A stretch of 9,878 nucleotides of DNA from Caldisericaceae bacterium (lineage in GTDB: Bacteria; Calditrichota; Calditrichia; Calditrichales; Calditrichaceae): assembly GCA_021160885.1 (NCBI GenBank), contig JAGHBR010000168.1:1-9878 (forward strand). The letters run 5' to 3'. The position numbers were made by a program, and so were the translations under genes. Under the pieces are notes generated by a model. It worked only from the letters and a program-made list of their open reading frames with translations, was not told the DNA's origin and searched no databases. Shown here one piece after another: positions 7,388-9,878 of this stretch (its first letter is position 1; each line of letters opens with the position of its first letter).

Positions 7388-7615
7388 ATGAAATCCATAA
7401 ACAGGGGAGGGAAAATGAGACGTACCATTCCTATTAAAATGGATCCTAACAAAGCACAATCTCTGATTTTCTTTCAAAATTTAAAAAACAATCGCAAGCA
7501 ATTTGCTGTTTGGAATTTGTTGCACAATAAAACACTTAAAACATCGGGACGTGGTGGAAAAGGTCACTTTGTTGGAGGGGGGATTCACAATTGGAATAGA
7601 AAAGGACGCTGGTAA
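7388..7615 (+). CDS. Very basic Gly/Trp-rich small protein of unknown function
   Basis: A 75-residue protein I do not recognise. It is supported as a real gene by AAGGAG nine bases before the ATG and by a strong hairpin terminator six bases after the stop. It has 17 Lys/Arg against a single acidic residue (D19), giving a net charge near +16, plus three Trp (42, 69, 75) and no Cys. Residues 1-52 are mixed and could form helices around 22-48. Residues 54-75 are glycine-rich and aromatic, with GRGGKG at 54-59, FVGGG at 61-65, and a Trp as the last residue. An in-frame second ATG (7415, residue M10) has its own GGGGAGGG element four bases upstream (7404-7411), so a 66-residue product is equally possible. 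There is no signal peptide or membrane helix. A nucleic-acid-binding protein or a peptide precursor is conceivable; neither is shown. Confidence 0.65.
   Translation: MKSINRGGKMRRTIPIKMDPNKAQSLIFFQNLKNNRKQFAVWNLLHNKTLKTSGRGGKGHFVGGGIHNWNRKGRW
7402..7417 (+). promoter_or_regulatory. Internal second ribosome binding site and ATG of the small basic protein gene
   Basis: A purine-rich GGGGAGGG lies at 7404-7411, four bases before an in-frame ATG at 7415-7417. This core is stronger than the upstream AAGGAG, though its spacing is tight. It may set the true start at M10 or yield two forms of the protein. Confidence 0.4.
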
Positions 7616-7620
7616 ACATA

Positions 7621-7647
7621 AAAGGGGCTTAAAAAAGCCCCTTTTTT
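7621..7647. terminator. Bidirectional intrinsic terminator between convergent genes
   Basis: AAAGGGGCTT (7621-7630) pairs perfectly with AAGCCCCTTT (7635-7644) around a four-base AAAA loop. On the plus strand the stem runs into six T (7642-7647), which terminates the small basic protein gene ending at 7615. On the minus strand the same stem is followed by TTTT and then ATG-rich sequence, giving a weaker terminator for the secreted-protein gene. That gene's TAA stop (7648-7646) lies within the plus-strand T-tract. Confidence 0.9.
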
Positions 7648-9541
7648 ATTTAATCAAAATAGCCTTTTGTACTTTCTTTAAATGTCCTGCCTTAACTGAA
7701 ATCAAATAGATACCGGAAGACAAATTACTGCCATTAAATGGAATTCGATGGACACCGGGGGGTTGCGTTTCTGCCAGTAAAGTTTTAATCAATTTGCCGT
7801 TGATGTTAAAAACAGAAATTTTAACATCGGTCTTTGCTGGCAGGTAATATTCAATAGTCGTCTGCGGATTAAAAGGATTGGGATAACAGGCTTTCAATTC
7901 AAACTGTCCTGCAATTTGTGGAATGTCTTCCACGTTTGTAGCTGGAATAAAGTCTTGCTGAGAACGGGGGCGTAACTCATAACCATCGTTGGCTGGCGTA
8001 TTGGAAGTGTACTGATCTACAATAGCGATTAAATGGAACGTCCCTGTTGGCGGAGTCCAGCCATCTAAGTCGGTGTCTTTGTCAATAAAAAGCTTTACCG
8101 AATCCTGACCATCTGTCACCTGTAAAGAATAACCATTACTACCTTCTGCCGGCCAATCCTCCGAATTTACCAGTAGTAAATTTTCAATGTAAACCAAACG
8201 GCCTTCATTGGTTTCATTTACTTCTTGAAGGCTTATGGGAACTGGTGGACGCTCGTTTTGGCCCAAAACTTGAATCTGAGCTAGAGAATCAAGTACTAAT
8301 TCCGTTAACCCTTTGTACTGGTCAATTTTGCCGTACACGAAGAGGCTATCCCCAACATTGAGATTCAGGCTAAATTTAGAAGAATAAACTTGAATACCGG
8401 CCTGGGAGTCGTTGATAAATATTTGTACTTTACTGCTAAAATTGGGAGAGACCACGGTTCCTCTTAAAGCAACGGTTTTTCCGATTAAGTCGGCATTAAA
8501 ATCACTATCGGCATCAATACGGGCCTGCTTAATGTCCAGAATTTTGGGCTGAAAATAAGCTGTAATCTTTTTTTCGGAAATGGCCCAATCATTAAAACTG
8601 GAAACAGCATAAAAATAGGTACTATCAGCAAAGGGAGAACTGTCGAGGTATTGGCGTTCTTCGGCCCCTACTTCACTAATCATTTCCCATTCACCTGAGG
8701 CCGTGTCGCCACGGTAAATGTAAAAGCCATCCATTATTGAATTGTTCTGATTGCTTTGCAATGGTTCAACAGCAGGATCATCAAATGCACCGGCGTAAAT
8801 AGAAGAATCTGAAAATTGAGGTGCACGGATGATAGGGCTATTATGGAGTTGCGGGGCGCGCGTAATTTTCCCCTCATTGGTATTAATCCAGAGGTCAAGC
8901 ACCAGGTTTGTAGCTCCCTGAGCCACATCTTTTAATTCGTAAAAATTGGTAAAATTAGGATCACTTTTTAAGAAAGGATCCGTAACATCGGTCAGGTAAT
9001 AGCTAACACCTGGCACATAATCACTTGAATCGGTCATTAAAGCAGGGAAGGAGTTAGTTTCATCTGGCGAAGATAATCCCTCAATAAAAATACCAACATG
9101 AGGTCGGGCTGCTTTGGAGCCAAGATGAACGCCAATTTCAAATCGCGGAACATCATAGGAATCACCTGCCCGTAAACTATCGATTGAATAGTAGAGTTTC
9201 GAGCTGTCCATATCGAAGACCCAAATTCTGTAATAGTAAGGGCCATGCATTTCCTGCCGGGAATAGTGTAAAAAATCGATTTGCTCCAGCGTGGCATCTG
9301 GGAATTGGCTCAAATCAAAAACACAGCCTAAGGCTTGTTTTAAATGCGGCGCCCAAATTCCAAAGGCCTGCCCATTATTAAAACAAAGCGCTGTGTCGGG
9401 CAAATTCAATTCCCACTGCACCTGAGCGCCTTCGTTGGTTGGCAGGACTTTAAGCGATTTGGGCGGACGGGGGACAACATTTGGTTTTGCCCATACAAAA
9501 CTAAAAAGTAAAAATAAGAATAGAAAAAGAGAGCGCATCAT
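7646..9541 (-). CDS. Secreted surface protein with OB-fold-like module and type IX secretion sorting domain
   Basis: A 631-residue exported protein. Residues 1-18 are a Sec signal peptide (MMRS, a Phe/Leu-rich core, likely cleavage after FVWA). Residues 26-46 look like the start of a fibronectin III strand pair. Residues 50-220 form a beta-rich module with two cysteines (C53, C73) that could pair. Residues 270-330 look like a fibronectin III domain (FYIYRG 273-278, YFYAVSSFND 309-318). Residues 340-430 resemble the OB-fold module often attached to secreted nucleases and phosphoesterases (GKTVALRGTV 354-363, AGIQVYSS 381-388, VGDSLFVYGKI 396-406, GLTELVLD 411-418); residues 445-533 continue a related strand-rich region. 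Residues 546-631 are the type A sorting domain, with YPNPFNP 553-559, SSGIYLISVK 608-617 and a basic C-terminus, which directs passage across the outer membrane and anchoring or release. No catalytic domain is recognisable. The start has AAAGGAG upstream and two tandem ATGs, of which the second (9538) is spaced slightly better. The ligand is unknown. Confidence 0.9.
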   Translation of the reverse strand: MMRSLFLFLFLLFSFVWAKPNVVPRPPKSLKVLPTNEGAQVQWELNLPDTALCFNNGQAFGIWAPHLKQALGCVFDLSQFPDATLEQIDFLHYSRQEMHGPYYYRIWVFDMDSSKLYYSIDSLRAGDSYDVPRFEIGVHLGSKAARPHVGIFIEGLSSPDETNSFPALMTDSSDYVPGVSYYLTDVTDPFLKSDPNFTNFYELKDVAQGATNLVLDLWINTNEGKITRAPQLHNSPIIRAPQFSDSSIYAGAFDDPAVEPLQSNQNNSIMDGFYIYRGDTASGEWEMISEVGAEERQYLDSSPFADSTYFYAVSSFNDWAISEKKITAYFQPKILDIKQARIDADSDFNADLIGKTVALRGTVVSPNFSSKVQIFINDSQAGIQVYSSKFSLNLNVGDSLFVYGKIDQYKGLTELVLDSLAQIQVLGQNERPPVPISLQEVNETNEGRLVYIENLLLVNSEDWPAEGSNGYSLQVTDGQDSVKLFIDKDTDLDGWTPPTGTFHLIAIVDQYTSNTPANDGYELRPRSQQDFIPATNVEDIPQIAGQFELKACYPNPFNPQTTIEYYLPAKTDVKISVFNINGKLIKTLLAETQPPGVHRIPFNGSNLSSGIYLISVKAGHLKKVQKAILIK

Positions 9542-9571
9542 TTAAACTCCTTTTGTTATTGCATTTCAGCC

Positions 9572-9584
9572 TTGAACAATTCAA
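9572..9584. promoter_or_regulatory. Small dyad TTGAA-3-TTCAA upstream of the secreted-protein gene
   Basis: Exact 5-bp arms flank three bases, about 30 bases upstream of the start codon. It lies directly beside the larger dyad at 9587-9608. It could be an operator half or part of the mRNA leader; on its own it could be chance. Confidence 0.3.
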
Positions 9585-9586
9585 AC

Positions 9587-9608
9587 TTTAATTTCGACAG
9601 AAATTAAA
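9587..9608. promoter_or_regulatory. 22-bp inverted repeat in the leader or promoter of the secreted-protein gene
   Basis: TTTAATTTC (9587-9595) and GAAATTAAA (9600-9608) are perfect 9-bp arms around GACA. The element sits 46 bases upstream of the start codon. In RNA it would fold into an AT-rich hairpin with a four-base loop. On the minus transcript no T-run follows it, so it is not a terminator in that direction. An operator or a 5' stabilising stem is most likely. Confidence 0.45.
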
Positions 9609-9878
9609 AAAAATAAAGGGAAGGCACGTGATCGAAATCTAAATTTACAAAAAAGTTTCTGATTTTCATTTGATCACAATGGATCTGAATGACAAAAATG
9701 TATCATCAGCGGTAGAGAATTATTTTTAAAAGAACCTGGTCAATTCTATGAAAGTTGGTAAATTTTAATTGAAACCCGACAGAAGGCAACCAGAAAATCC
9801 GCATCAACAGATTTTTTCAATACTTTCAAGATTTTTAAAGCGAATCAAAGTCTCGATAAGTTTTAATTAAAATTAGAC

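Larger units (their letters stand above)
9542..9878. other. Upstream region of the secreted-protein gene; no gene seen
   Basis: These 337 AT-rich bases contain the ribosome binding site of the minus-strand secreted-protein gene (AAAGGAG, 9553-9547) and two adjacent inverted repeats at 9572-9608. Beyond about 9610 I see only short frames, such as 16 codons at 9679-9729 without a ribosome binding site, and an AT palindrome TTTTAATTAAAA at 9861-9872. No tRNA or terminator shape is evident. Confidence 0.6.

Noticed and set aside
9628..9677. GTGATC and GATCAC words 38 bases apart
   Set aside because: Six-base arms at this distance are expected by chance.
9679..9729. A 16-codon plus-strand frame in the right-end gap
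   Set aside because: It has no ribosome binding site, is very short, and has no terminator or neighbour that supports it.

Overview
The window looks like part of a chromosome from a bacterium of the Fibrobacterota-Chlorobiota-Bacteroidota superphylum, with a Calditrichota (Caldithrix-like) lineage as my best guess. The main clue is a secreted protein with a type A C-terminal sorting domain of the type IX secretion system (YPNPFNP motif and a C-terminal KKAILIK-like end). Moderate GC in the genes, AT-rich intergenic DNA and clear AAGGAG-type ribosome binding sites fit this. The lineage is an inference; no rRNA or other marker gene is present.

Layout. (1) Positions 1-5145, plus strand: one very large protein, 1714 residues. 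It joins a complete fold-type I PLP aminotransferase (about residues 265-635) to a region of about 1075 residues that I read as a divergent phosphoenolpyruvate carboxylase (PEPC). A further N-terminal segment of about 260 residues is unrecognised. (2) 5146-5506: noncoding DNA with two degenerate 7-nt tandem tracts. (3) 5507-6757, minus strand: a dicarboxylate/amino acid:cation symporter (glutamate/aspartate transporter family), with a candidate promoter and a 20-bp dyad that overlaps its ribosome binding site. (4) 6838-7245, minus strand: a small PilZ-domain protein with intact c-di-GMP binding motifs. (5) 7388-7615, plus strand: a very basic, Gly/Trp-rich 75-residue orphan protein ending at a strong hairpin terminator. 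(6) 7646-9541, minus strand: a secreted, sorting-domain surface protein with an OB-fold-like module. Its stop codon lies inside the T-tract of the same terminator. (7) 9542-9878: upstream DNA with two adjacent inverted repeats and no gene.

How the genes may work together. PEPC makes oxaloacetate from phosphoenolpyruvate and bicarbonate, and an aspartate aminotransferase would turn oxaloacetate into aspartate. Having both in one chain suggests a channelled aspartate-forming enzyme, or a regulated or degenerate derivative of one. The convergent neighbour is an importer of acidic amino acids or dicarboxylates, which would fit a shared theme of four-carbon metabolism. The PilZ gene lies upstream of that importer on the same strand, so c-di-GMP signalling may be nearby, but nothing in the sequence ties it to transport. 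The fusion enzyme is the item most worth following up.
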